This document shows positions 1-8,533 of a stretch of DNA of 64,000 nucleotides, one piece after another. Under the pieces are notes generated by a model. It was given only the letters and a program-made list of their open reading frames with translations, was not told the origin of the DNA and did not search any database. Position 1 is the first letter of the stretch, and every line of letters begins with the position of its first letter. The stretch covers positions 1,364,001 through 1,428,000 of the forward strand of contig OZ255827.1 of NCBI GenBank assembly GCA_965277625.1, written 5' to 3'. The position numbers and the translations under genes are program-made. The stretch comes from G965195345 sp965277625. Lineage in GTDB: Bacteria > Pseudomonadota > Gammaproteobacteria > CAKMZV01.

Positions 1-1583
1 GTACCTGCCCCAAGTGTCAAACAGCCGATCAATACGGCGATAATTGTGAAAACTGTGGCGCCACCTATGACTCCAATGAATTGATTGATCCTGTGTCGGT
101 GATCTCAGGCACCAAGCCAGTTTTTCGGCCGTCCCTGCACTACTTCTTCGATTTACCACAGTTTGAAACCTTTCTGAAAAAATGGACCACCGATGGTGTG
201 CTCAGAGCAGAAATGTCTAATAAACTCAATGAATGGTTCGATGCAGGCCTGAAAAAATGGGACATTACGCGAGATGCGCCCTACTTTGGCTTTACCATCC
301 CCGGCACCGATGGCAAAAAATACTTCTATGTTTGGTTGGATGCGCCCGTGGGCTATATGGCCAGCTTTAAGCATTTCTGCGATAAAAACGGGATGGACTT
401 TGATGCTTGGTGGCAAGCAGACAGCCAAACAGAACTGCATCATTTCATTGGCAAAGACATCGTGAACTTCCACGCGCTATTTTGGCCCGCCATTTTAAAA
501 GCCACAGGGCATCGATTACCGACCAAGATTCATACCCATGGCTTTCTAACCATCAACGGTCAGAAAATGTCCAAATCTCGTGGCACTTTCATTAAGGCAG
601 AAACCTATTTGAAGCAGTTTAGATCCGACTATCTGCGTTATTACTTTGCGTCAAAATTAAGCGGTAAATTTGAAGATTTGGATTTGAATTTGGATGATTT
701 CATGCAGAAAATCAACTCAGACATCATTGGCAAATTCGTCAACATTGCCAGTCGCAGTGCCAAATTCATCACCAAATACAACGAAGGCAAACTACTGCCA
801 GCGCATGAAACTGCCTTAATGCAGACCTTTATCAATGAAAAACCAGCGATTTTGCAGTCTTATGAGCAATGCGATACCGCCGATGTTATTAGACGCATCA
901 TGAAATTGGCGGATTTGGCCAATCAATACATTGATCAACACAAACCTTGGGCGATGCTGAAAGACCCTAAGTTGGCGCTACAACTGCATCAAACCACCAG
1001 CCAAGCCATTCACTGCTTCTACCTGTTGGTGATCTATCTAAAACCAGTGTTGCCACAACTGAGCAAAGATGCCGAAACATTTCTAAATTGCCACAATCTA
1101 AGCTTTGCCGACATTGACAAACCACTCGCCGAAGGTCACGTGATAAACATTTTTAAACCCTTGGCTGCGCGCATTGAACCAAATACATTATCGCAACTGA
1201 TGAACGCATCAACCGCGGAAGCAGCGCCTATTGTTGAGACCAATGAGATCACCATTGATGAATTTGACAAGTGCGACTTCAGGGTCGCTGAAGTCCTCGA
1301 TGCACAAAATATTGAAGGCTCAAACAAATTAATACAATTGACGCTATCCGTCGGTGAATTAGGCCAAAAGACTGTTTTTTCAGGCATTCAGAAGCATTAT
1401 CAAGCCAAAGACCTGATTGGAAGGCACGTGATGTACGTGGCCAACTTAAAACCGCGTAAAATGAAATTTGGGATCTCTGAGGGTATGGTATTGTCTGCGG
1501 CGGATTCAAACGACAACGACTTATGGATACTCACCCCTGATCAACAAAAATCTGGTGTGGCCGCTGGCTTAAAAATTCAATAA
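1..1583 (+). CDS. metG: Methionyl-tRNA synthetase, 5'-truncated by the window edge
   Basis: Charges tRNA-Met with methionine in the cytoplasm. The reading frame is open from base 3, so the gene starts outside the window. The first codons encode a CPKC...CENCG zinc-knuckle of the MetG connective peptide. The KMSKSRG ATP-binding signature follows (codons near 565-590), then the anticodon-binding helical domain. The last ~105 residues form an EMAP/Arc1p-type tRNA-binding domain (DFRVAEV, SGIQ, KMKFGISEGM), which marks the long dimeric MetG form. The stop lies 13 bases before rnfA, so metG probably leads into the rnf operon. Identification is secure; only the N-terminal catalytic part is missing from view. 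Confidence 0.97.
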   Translation, partial: TCPKCQTADQYGDNCENCGATYDSNELIDPVSVISGTKPVFRPSLHYFFDLPQFETFLKKWTTDGVLRAEMSNKLNEWFDAGLKKWDITRDAPYFGFTIPGTDGKKYFYVWLDAPVGYMASFKHFCDKNGMDFDAWWQADSQTELHHFIGKDIVNFHALFWPAILKATGHRLPTKIHTHGFLTINGQKMSKSRGTFIKAETYLKQFRSDYLRYYFASKLSGKFEDLDLNLDDFMQKINSDIIGKFVNIASRSAKFITKYNEGKLLPAHETALMQTFINEKPAILQSYEQCDTADVIRRIMKLADLANQYIDQHKPWAMLKDPKLALQLHQTTSQAIHCFYLLVIYLKPVLPQLSKDAETFLNCHNLSFADIDKPLAEGHVINIFKPLAARIEPNTLSQLMNASTAEAAPIVETNEITIDEFDKCDFRVAEVLDAQNIEGSNKLIQLTLSVGELGQKTVFSGIQKHYQAKDLIGRHVMYVANLKPRKMKFGISEGMVLSAADSNDNDLWILTPDQQKSGVAAGLKIQ

Positions 1584-1596
1584 ACAGAGTATCGCT

Positions 1597-2169
1597 TTGG
1601 AATTTGCACTCATACTCCTGAGTACCGTATTGGTTAATAATTATGTACTCACGCAATTTTTGGGATTGTGCCCTTTTATGGGGGTTTCAAAAAAACCAGA
1701 AGCTGCCATTGGCATGGGGCTGGCAACAACCTTTGTGCTCACCCTCTCCGCGGTCATCAGCTATGTGGTTTATCAGTATTTGCTGATCCCTTTAGAAATC
1801 ACCTATTTACGCACCATCAGCTTTATTGTCATCATTGCCGCAACTGTCAGCGTCATTGAAATCATCATGTACAAAAGCAACCCAGTGTTGTATCAAATGT
1901 TAGGCATTTATTTGCCTTTGATCACCACGAACTGCGCTGTCTTAGGCGTGGCCTTACTCAATGCCAACAAAGCCGAAAGCATCCTTGAATCCGCTTTATA
2001 CGGCTTAGGTGCTGCCATAGGATTTACTTTGGTCATGGTGTTATTTGCTGGTATGCGCGAGCGCATTGAGGCCGCCGATGTGCCCGCTCCCTTTAAAGGC
2101 AATGCCATAACCTTCATCGCCGCAGGCATGATGGCCATCGCATTTATGGGTTTTGCAGGCTTGGCATGA
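1597..2169 (+). CDS. rnfA: Rnf electron transport complex subunit A
   Basis: Integral membrane subunit of the Rnf complex, which couples electron transfer between ferredoxin and NAD to ion movement across the inner membrane. The 190 residues are almost entirely hydrophobic with about six membrane segments, and match RnfA/NqrE in length and in the conserved N-terminal NNYVLTQFLGLCPFMGVS segment. The start is a TTG at 1597, chosen because it gives the family's usual N-terminus and no ATG lies nearby. It overlaps rnfB by four bases (ATGA), which indicates translational coupling. Confidence 0.96.
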   Translation: MEFALILLSTVLVNNYVLTQFLGLCPFMGVSKKPEAAIGMGLATTFVLTLSAVISYVVYQYLLIPLEITYLRTISFIVIIAATVSVIEIIMYKSNPVLYQMLGIYLPLITTNCAVLGVALLNANKAESILESALYGLGAAIGFTLVMVLFAGMRERIEAADVPAPFKGNAITFIAAGMMAIAFMGFAGLA

Positions 2170-2720
2170 GTAGCATCCTATTTTTGATCCTGCTCGCCAT
2201 CATCATTGGCATCATGCTCAGTTTTGTCGCCTACAAGTTTAAATCCAACGATGACCCCTTGGTCAATCAAATCAATGAACTATTGCCCCAAACGCAATGC
2301 GCACAGTGTGGCTACCCTGGCTGTAAGCCCTATGCCAAAGCCATTGCCAATGGTGAAGCAGAAATTAACCTGTGCCCGCCTGGCGGCACTGAAACCATCA
2401 TTGCCTTAGCGGATTTACTCAACAGGGAACCCTTAGAATTGGCTGATAAGGGCGATGAAGAGCCCGTTGTTGCCATCATTGATGAAGAACGATGCATTGG
2501 CTGTGTGATCTGCATCAAAGCTTGCCCTGTGGATGCCATAATCGGCGCAACCAAACTCATGCACTCGGTTATTGAATCTGAGTGTACGGGTTGTCGTTTG
2601 TGTGTGCCCGTATGCCCTGTGGACTGCATTGACATTATTACCGTCGCAGAACGCAAAACCTTGGTTGATCGTTATATGGTCACCCATAAGCCCGTTGAAA
2701 TGCTGGGTTCTGCACAATGA
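2166..2720 (+). CDS. rnfB: Rnf electron transport complex Fe-S subunit B
   Basis: Iron-sulfur subunit thought to be the electron entry point of Rnf. One N-terminal membrane anchor (residues ~4-24) is followed by the CAQCGYPGC cluster-binding region and then two [4Fe-4S] ferredoxin motifs, CIGCVICIKACP and CTGCRLCVPVCP. At 184 residues it is the short proteobacterial form, without the extra ferredoxin repeats seen in acetogens. It overlaps rnfA and rnfC by four bases each. Confidence 0.96.
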   Translation: MSSILFLILLAIIIGIMLSFVAYKFKSNDDPLVNQINELLPQTQCAQCGYPGCKPYAKAIANGEAEINLCPPGGTETIIALADLLNREPLELADKGDEEPVVAIIDEERCIGCVICIKACPVDAIIGATKLMHSVIESECTGCRLCVPVCPVDCIDIITVAERKTLVDRYMVTHKPVEMLGSAQ

Positions 2721-4327
2721 AAGCCCTCCTAACACCCATCACCCGCCTGCTATTTGATAAAGGATTTCAACAAAACAAAATTGATTATCAGCATTTAAAA
2801 GGCTTTAACATGGCCCGATTGAGTCCCAATAAGGACATCATTCAAGTGCCAATGCCTGAATACATTGAACTTTTCATTAAAGTAGGCCCTTCGTTTACCC
2901 TGCATGTGGCCGTTGACGAACACGTTCAACCCGGACAAGTGCTGCAATCAGACGCTTTAGAGCAACACCCAAATTTATTAAGCCCTGTTGCAGGTCAGAT
3001 TCAATCCATTTATCAAAAAAATGCGCAGTGGGTACTCAGCATTAAAGTCGCCCAAGCTCAACCGCCCTCACCCAAGCCTGCCTCAAGCGATCCCTTAACC
3101 TTATCGCCAGAGGCCTTATTGCAAGCCATTGAGCAAGCAGGTGTGGTTGGCCAAGGTGGTGCGGGCTTTCAGACCGTTAAGAAGCTGAAATTGGCGCAAA
3201 ATGCTGATACGCTCGTGGTCAACGCAACAGAATGCGAACCCTTTGTGCGTTGCGATGAAAGTTTGGTATTGGCTCATTCGACAGAAATCCTTTTAGGCGC
3301 ACTTGCCTTGGCAAAATGTAGCGACATCAATCGACTGATTATTTTGATCAATCAAACCTATGAAGATGGCATAGAGCAATTGAAAAACGCCATCAAAACA
3401 CTTAACAATAAAATTGATATTGAAATAATAATTGAAGCAATTCCAGTCACTTACCCCACTGGCAGCGAAAAAACCATCAGCCAAATATTATTCGATTTAG
3501 AAGTCCCATCAAAGCACTATATCAGCGATATTAACAAGGTTGTGTTCAATGTTTCAACGTGTTTTGCTGTATGGGAAACGCTTTGGCAAAATAAAATACT
3601 CTCTCAACGCGTTATCAGCATTTTCGATGCACATAGCATGCAAATTAACAATTATCGTGTCTATATCGGCACGCCCATTCAAAATCTCTTACAACAATTG
3701 GGCTACGACATCCAAAAAGACAGCACAATCGTCGAAGGCGGACCTATGATGGGGCAACCATTGAACGATCACAGTGCTCCAATCCAGCAAACCACCATCG
3801 GTTTGATGCTATTTAGCCACAAAAAATCCACCGAACAAAGCCCTTGTATTCGCTGTGGTGCTTGCGAAGAAGTTTGCCCTATCTATTTGTTACCACAAGA
3901 GTTATATTATTTTTCTCAAGTAATGAATGAAAAGAAAATGGCCGAACTCAACCTCTTTGATTGCATAGAATGCGGCTGTTGCGCCTACGTCTGCCCCAGC
4001 AACATTCCATTGGTGCAATATTACAAATCAGCCAAGAAGCACATCAGAGACGCGAACAACACCACATCATTGGCGCAATACACCCAAAATCGCTATGAAC
4101 AGCGGGAAACACGCATTGAACAAGAAATTCAAGAACGCGAGCAACGCTTGCAAGCCAAAAGGCAAGCGGCCAAAGCCATGTTGGCGAATGAGAACAAAGA
4201 ACAAAACCCTGATGACCTTAAAGCATTGAAAAAACAAGCCGTTTTAAAAGCCCAGCAACGCGCCAAACAACTGGCAGAGCAACGCAAAACGCAAAAGACC
4301 GATGGTGAAAACCAAAACAAGCCATGA
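2717..4327 (+). CDS. rnfC: Rnf electron transport complex subunit C
   Basis: Peripheral subunit of Rnf carrying the NAD/FMN-binding region (GQGGAGFQTVKK near residues 145-155, then NATECEPFVRCDE) and two [4Fe-4S] motifs, CIRCGACEEVCP and CIECGCCAYVCP (residues ~375-430). After the second cluster comes a highly charged Glu/Lys/Gln/Arg-rich tail of about 75 residues, probably helical, of the kind that varies in length among gammaproteobacterial RnfC. Four-base overlaps on both sides place it inside the operon. Confidence 0.95.
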   Translation: MKALLTPITRLLFDKGFQQNKIDYQHLKGFNMARLSPNKDIIQVPMPEYIELFIKVGPSFTLHVAVDEHVQPGQVLQSDALEQHPNLLSPVAGQIQSIYQKNAQWVLSIKVAQAQPPSPKPASSDPLTLSPEALLQAIEQAGVVGQGGAGFQTVKKLKLAQNADTLVVNATECEPFVRCDESLVLAHSTEILLGALALAKCSDINRLIILINQTYEDGIEQLKNAIKTLNNKIDIEIIIEAIPVTYPTGSEKTISQILFDLEVPSKHYISDINKVVFNVSTCFAVWETLWQNKILSQRVISIFDAHSMQINNYRVYIGTPIQNLLQQLGYDIQKDSTIVEGGPMMGQPLNDHSAPIQQTTIGLMLFSHKKSTEQSPCIRCGACEEVCPIYLLPQELYYFSQVMNEKKMAELNLFDCIECGCCAYVCPSNIPLVQYYKSAKKHIRDANNTTSLAQYTQNRYEQRETRIEQEIQEREQRLQAKRQAAKAMLANENKEQNPDDLKALKKQAVLKAQQRAKQLAEQRKTQKTDGENQNKP

Positions 4328-5313
4328 GCCAACACGCCCCATTCATTCATAACGCGCCGTCCGTCAGACGCACCATGTTGATGGTTGTTCTGGCATTGGT
4401 ACCAGCGTGGCTCGCTTATTACATAGTTTTTGGCGTGGGCGTCATCATTCAAACCTTGCTGGTAGTCGGATTCGCCTATTTATTTGAATTACTCATGTTG
4501 AACCTGCGCAATCGCCCTATTCGCCTGTTCATAACCGATTACAGCGTCTTAATTACTGCATTAGCATTGGCCTTTTGCATCCCACCCTATGCCCCTTGGT
4601 GGGTTGCCGTCACAGCCATCTTCTTTGCCGTTGTCATTGCCAAGCACTTGTTTGGTGGTTTGGGCTATAACCCATTCAACCCCGCCATGTTCGGCTATGC
4701 CGTCGTTTTGATCTCCTACCCAGCAGCTTTGAGCTTGTGGCCAGAATTCAGCCAATGGGGGCACCATGTTGATCTCCAACAGGCTTTGAACTACATATTC
4801 CAGCATCAATCTTCCATTAACATTTCCAGCGCCTCACCGCTCGATTTGATGCACAATCGCCGAGAACCCATCAACGCCCTTGCTGATCAACACGCATTCA
4901 ACCAATGGGGTCAGTCATTTTGGCATTGGTTCAATGTGATATTTGCCGTTTTTGGCATCGTGCTGGTGGCCTTACGCATCGCTGCTTGGCAAATCCCCAC
5001 GGCCGTATTACTAACCCTGCTCATCATTTCAGGCGTGTTTTGGCTGATCAACCCATTAGAGCACGTCCCACCCTGGTGGCATTTATTCCATGGTGCAACC
5101 ATGATCGGCGCATTTATCATCGCCACCGACCCCGTCAGCTGTGCCACTTCCTCCAAAGGCAAATGGGTCTTTGGCATCCTCGTAGGCATGCTCATCTTCA
5201 TCATCAGAGAATGGGGCAATTATCCAGATGCCGTGGCCTTTGCCGTGCTGATTGGCAACCTGAGCGTCCCCCTCATCGATCATTACACCCGCCACAGGGT
5301 TTATGGGACTTAA
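4324..5313 (+). CDS. rnfD: Rnf electron transport complex subunit D
   Basis: Membrane subunit related to NqrB, with about nine or ten hydrophobic segments over 329 residues. The conserved GGLGYNPFNPAMFGY stretch lies near residue 115. The HGATMIGAFIIATDPV segment near residue 258 contains the threonine expected to carry covalently bound FMN. Start overlaps rnfC by four bases; rnfG begins four bases after its stop. Confidence 0.95.
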   Translation: MSQHAPFIHNAPSVRRTMLMVVLALVPAWLAYYIVFGVGVIIQTLLVVGFAYLFELLMLNLRNRPIRLFITDYSVLITALALAFCIPPYAPWWVAVTAIFFAVVIAKHLFGGLGYNPFNPAMFGYAVVLISYPAALSLWPEFSQWGHHVDLQQALNYIFQHQSSINISSASPLDLMHNRREPINALADQHAFNQWGQSFWHWFNVIFAVFGIVLVALRIAAWQIPTAVLLTLLIISGVFWLINPLEHVPPWWHLFHGATMIGAFIIATDPVSCATSSKGKWVFGILVGMLIFIIREWGNYPDAVAFAVLIGNLSVPLIDHYTRHRVYGT

Positions 5314-5316
5314 GCC

Positions 5317-5889
5317 ATGATCGATACTCTAACCCGTTATATTAAAAACGCCCGCCTGATACCAATCATCAGCGTTTGCGCCATACTGCTGTTATTGACC
5401 GAACAAAACGCCAGACCAGCAATCAATGAAGCCTTAATTCAGCACGAACAACGCCTCATTATTGAGATATTTGCCACTTCAAAGCCCATTTCAATCATTC
5501 AACACTCTGCAAACAGGCAAATCATCTGTAAAAACAACCAAGCATTGGGCTATGTTGATAAAATCCGCACAGCTGACGGCTACAGCGGTGCCATCACATT
5601 TGTCGTTGGTTTTGGGCCGACAAACGACATCAAAGCATTGCGCGTCATTGAACATCGAGAAACACCTGGATTGGGCGATAAAGTAGAGAAAAGCAAAAGC
5701 GATTGGGTCGATCAATTTGATAAACAAAAGACCCAACCCTTCGTACAACAACAATGGGCCGTACGAAAAGATGGCGGAAAATTTGACCAATTAACGGCAG
5801 CGACCGTCACCTCCAGAGCCATTGTCAATGCATTGTCCCAGCATTTACAACAGAACAACGCCCCGCCCAAACTTGTGTGCCATGAATAA
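5317..5889 (+). CDS. rnfG: Rnf electron transport complex subunit G
   Basis: Periplasm-facing subunit with one N-terminal membrane anchor and an FMN-binding domain. The RETPGLGDKVEKSKSDW stretch and a C-terminal FDQLTAATVTSRAIVNAL segment are typical of RnfG/NqrC. The flavinylation motif in the family is usually S/T-G-A-T. Here it reads T-A-A-T: the acceptor threonine is kept, but the glycine is alanine. The last eight bases overlap rnfE. Confidence 0.93.
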   Translation: MIDTLTRYIKNARLIPIISVCAILLLLTEQNARPAINEALIQHEQRLIIEIFATSKPISIIQHSANRQIICKNNQALGYVDKIRTADGYSGAITFVVGFGPTNDIKALRVIEHRETPGLGDKVEKSKSDWVDQFDKQKTQPFVQQQWAVRKDGGKFDQLTAATVTSRAIVNALSQHLQQNNAPPKLVCHE

Positions 5890-6544
5890 TTACCAAAAAA
5901 TCATCACGCAAGGCGTTTGGGATAACAATCAAGCCATCGTCGCCTTATTGGGACTATGCCCCCTACTGGCCGTCAGCAACTCAACCGTTAATGCCTTGGC
6001 ATTAGGACTGGCAACGCTATTCGTCATTAGTGCATCCAATGTATTGATCTCAACCATCCGCAACTTCGTTACCCCAGAAACGCGCATCCCCGCCTTCATC
6101 GCCGTGATTGCCACCCTCGTGACCATCATTGAATTGCTACTCAACGCCTTCTGGCACGACCTGTACCTCGCACTAGGCATCTTCGTCCCCCTCATCGTCA
6201 CCAACTGCGCCATTCTGGGCAGAGGTGAAGCCTTTGCGAGCAAAAACAGCGTCATACCCAGCCTCATCGATGGACTGGCAGTCGGCTTTGGCTTTTTAAT
6301 CGTCTTACTACTACTCGGCATCAGCAGAGAACTCTTAGCAACGGGTGGCATATTTGCCAATATGCACTACCTATTAGGTCCCACAGTTGACTGGCACATT
6401 GAATTTATCGACGGCTTTGGTGTCCTATTGTTCGCCCTACCCCCTGGCGCCTTTTTATTGCTGGGCTTCATCATTGCCGGCTATAACTACATACAAAGCA
6501 AAAGAGCGACATACAGCGCCAAGGTGCAACATGAATCAGGATAA
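5882..6544 (+). CDS. rnfE: Rnf electron transport complex subunit E
   Basis: Membrane subunit homologous to RnfA, with about six hydrophobic helices and 220 residues. The ATG at 5882 was chosen over an upstream in-frame start because it gives the normal N-terminus (MNNYQKIITQGVWDNNQA) and a short overlap with rnfG. The LGLCPLLAVSNS and ATLVTIIELLLNAF segments are typical of RnfE/NqrD. It overlaps nth by 14 bases. Confidence 0.94.
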   Translation: MNNYQKIITQGVWDNNQAIVALLGLCPLLAVSNSTVNALALGLATLFVISASNVLISTIRNFVTPETRIPAFIAVIATLVTIIELLLNAFWHDLYLALGIFVPLIVTNCAILGRGEAFASKNSVIPSLIDGLAVGFGFLIVLLLLGISRELLATGGIFANMHYLLGPTVDWHIEFIDGFGVLLFALPPGAFLLLGFIIAGYNYIQSKRATYSAKVQHESG

Positions 6545-7166
6545 ACGCACCCGCTTTTTTGACACATTAGCACAAGGTATTCCCAATCCCACCACTGAAC
6601 TACAATTTAACTCAACTTATGAACTGCTGATTGCCGTCATGCTATCTGCACAAGCAACCGATGTGAGCGTCAATCTGGCAACCAAACCCTTGTTTAAAGC
6701 CGCCAACACCCCTGAACAAATGATAAAACTCGGTGAAGATGGCGTCAAACAATACATCAAAAGCATTGGACTATTCAACAGCAAAGCTGCCAATGTCATC
6801 GCCACCTCACAAATCCTCATCGATCAACACCAAGGACAAGTACCCGACTCCCGCGAAGCCTTAGAAAATCTAGCCGGCGTTGGCAGAAAAACCGCAAACG
6901 TCATCTTAAACACCGCCTTCAAGCAACCGACCATTGCCGTCGATACCCACATATTCAGAGTATCTAACCGCACCAAAATCGCCCCAGGCAAAACACCCCT
7001 TGCCGTCGAACTCAAACTGCTCAAAGTCGTCCCCCAACATCACCTCCTTGACGTCCACCACCTCCTTATCCTCCACGGGCGCTACACCTGCATTGCCCGC
7101 AAACCCAAATGCACAGAATGCATGGTCGAACCATACTGCGAATACACCAACAAATCCCTTAACTAA
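6531..7166 (+). CDS. nth: Endonuclease III
   Basis: Bifunctional DNA glycosylase/AP lyase that removes oxidised pyrimidines in base excision repair. The ATG at 6531 gives 211 residues, the usual length. Visible are the helix-hairpin-helix LAGVGRKTANVIL with the catalytic lysine, the catalytic aspartate in VDTHIFRVSNR, and the C-terminal [4Fe-4S] cysteines in CIARKPKCTECMVEPYC. It is the last gene of the metG-rnf block, a placement common in gammaproteobacteria. A terminator-like hairpin follows within two bases of the stop. Confidence 0.96.
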   Translation: MNQDKRTRFFDTLAQGIPNPTTELQFNSTYELLIAVMLSAQATDVSVNLATKPLFKAANTPEQMIKLGEDGVKQYIKSIGLFNSKAANVIATSQILIDQHQGQVPDSREALENLAGVGRKTANVILNTAFKQPTIAVDTHIFRVSNRTKIAPGKTPLAVELKLLKVVPQHHLLDVHHLLILHGRYTCIARKPKCTECMVEPYCEYTNKSLN

Positions 7167-7167
7167 A

Positions 7168-7201
7168 CCTTCTCCCCTCCATTAGGAGAAAGGTGTTTTT
7201 T
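7168..7201 (+). terminator. Rho-independent terminator after nth
   Basis: CCTTCTCC and GGAGAAAGG form a hairpin with one bulged A, followed by TG and a run of six T. It begins one base after the nth stop codon, so it probably ends the rnf-nth transcript. A related sequence recurs at 35960-35993. Confidence 0.7.
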
Positions 7202-7260
7202 GATAGTAATACTCGGAAACTGACTGATTGTACTGCTACATTTAATATACCGATCAACGG

Positions 7261-7288
7261 CTTACATTGACTGTGAATATGCTAAAAT
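7261..7288 (+). promoter_or_regulatory. Candidate promoter for the DndC-like gene
   Basis: An extended -10 box, TGCTAAAAT (7280-7288), sits 16 bases after a weak -35-like CTTACA (7261-7266). The start codon at 7338 lies about 43 bases downstream of the expected start point. Both boxes were read by eye; the -35 matches four of six consensus bases. Confidence 0.4.
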
Positions 7289-7337
7289 ATGCATAACTGC
7301 TGGGCCTCATTCTAAGGACATCTAACGGATCTCAATC

Positions 7338-8513
7338 ATGACAAAAACTTTGCAAACCATAGATTGGACAGATCCAAACTCCAAACAATATGAAAACATT
7401 ATTCCGCATGTAAAATCTGTGGTTTTGGATGCCTACATACAATCTAAAGTTCCTTGGATTGTGACCTATTCAGGAGGCAAAGACAGTTCAATTGTGCTTG
7501 ATTTGGTTCTAAAAGCGGCTAAAACGCATCCAAATGGGCCTCAGATTTATGTTGTTTCTAATAACACAAGAATCGAAAGCCCACTAGTGATTAATCATCT
7601 TAAAGACATGCATTCAATCATCCGAAAACACATAGATTCTACGGGTATGAATGCCTCAGTACACTTAACAGAACCGCCATTAAATAATAGTTTCTGGGTT
7701 AATCTAATCGGTAAGGGTTACCCTGCTCCCAATCAGATGTTTAGGTGGTGCACCTCCAGATTAAAAATTGACCCAACAACGGTCTTTACAGAAGAGACTC
7801 TTGGTTCTAAAAACGTATTAATGACTGTGGGCACTCGAGAATCTGAAAGCGTCTCGAGAAAAATAAATATTGCCAAGCATGAACAAACGAACTATTACTC
7901 CAATCACACAACAAAAGAAAATTTTAGAATATTTATGCCAATTAGGTATTTAACAGATGATCATGTCTGGGAATACTTATCAACAAATGAACCACCATGG
8001 GGTGGCGATTATAGGAATTTAATCAACCTTTATAGAGAGGCCTACGGAGGTGAGTGTCCAGTGATTACAGATCAATCACAACTTAATCAACCCAGTTGTG
8101 GCGAGCGTTCACCCAGATTTGGTTGTTGGACGTGTACGCTTGTCAAAGATGATTCTAGTTTGAAAGGTTTGATTGAATCAGGACATAATGAACTTTCCGC
8201 ATTATATGATTTTCGCAACTGGTTGGTCCAAACTCGTAACAATAAAGACAATCGCTACCCTTTTAATCGGAAAGGGCAGGCAAGATATAACAATGGTAAG
8301 TTATCTTTTGGACCTTACAGAATTGAATTTAGAAATGAAATATTAAACGCATTATTGAATGTACAAAAAGAAACAAATATGAACTTAATTACTGCCACCG
8401 AAATCAGAATCATTAAAAATATTTGGGCGGAAGATCAAATGCTTGTGAAAATGTATAAAGGGTGTAAAATTCCTCTGACACAATCAAACCCAACCGAATA
8501 CATTGTTGTATAA
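7338..8513 (+). CDS. DndC/SspD-like PAPS-reductase-family ATP pyrophosphatase
   Basis: Member of the PAPS reductase / DndC family, whose members adenylate a substrate so that sulfur can be transferred; in DNA phosphorothioation DndC or SspD activates the DNA backbone. The PP-loop SGGKDSS is at residues 45-51, RWCTSRLKI at 136-144, and a cysteine set (C240, C254, C263, C266, in CGERSPRFGCWTC) matches the Fe-S region of DndC. At 391 residues it is shorter than many DndC proteins. No cysteine desulfurase, DndB, DndD, DndE, SspB or SspC is found in the window. It is co-directional with the next gene at a 20-base gap, suggesting an operon. Base composition is richer in A and T than the flanking core genes. 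Family assignment is firm; DNA phosphorothioation as the function is inference. Confidence 0.85.
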   Translation: MTKTLQTIDWTDPNSKQYENIIPHVKSVVLDAYIQSKVPWIVTYSGGKDSSIVLDLVLKAAKTHPNGPQIYVVSNNTRIESPLVINHLKDMHSIIRKHIDSTGMNASVHLTEPPLNNSFWVNLIGKGYPAPNQMFRWCTSRLKIDPTTVFTEETLGSKNVLMTVGTRESESVSRKINIAKHEQTNYYSNHTTKENFRIFMPIRYLTDDHVWEYLSTNEPPWGGDYRNLINLYREAYGGECPVITDQSQLNQPSCGERSPRFGCWTCTLVKDDSSLKGLIESGHNELSALYDFRNWLVQTRNNKDNRYPFNRKGQARYNNGKLSFGPYRIEFRNEILNALLNVQKETNMNLITATEIRIIKNIWAEDQMLVKMYKGCKIPLTQSNPTEYIVV

Positions 8514-8533
8514 CATTCTTTTATAGACTAACA

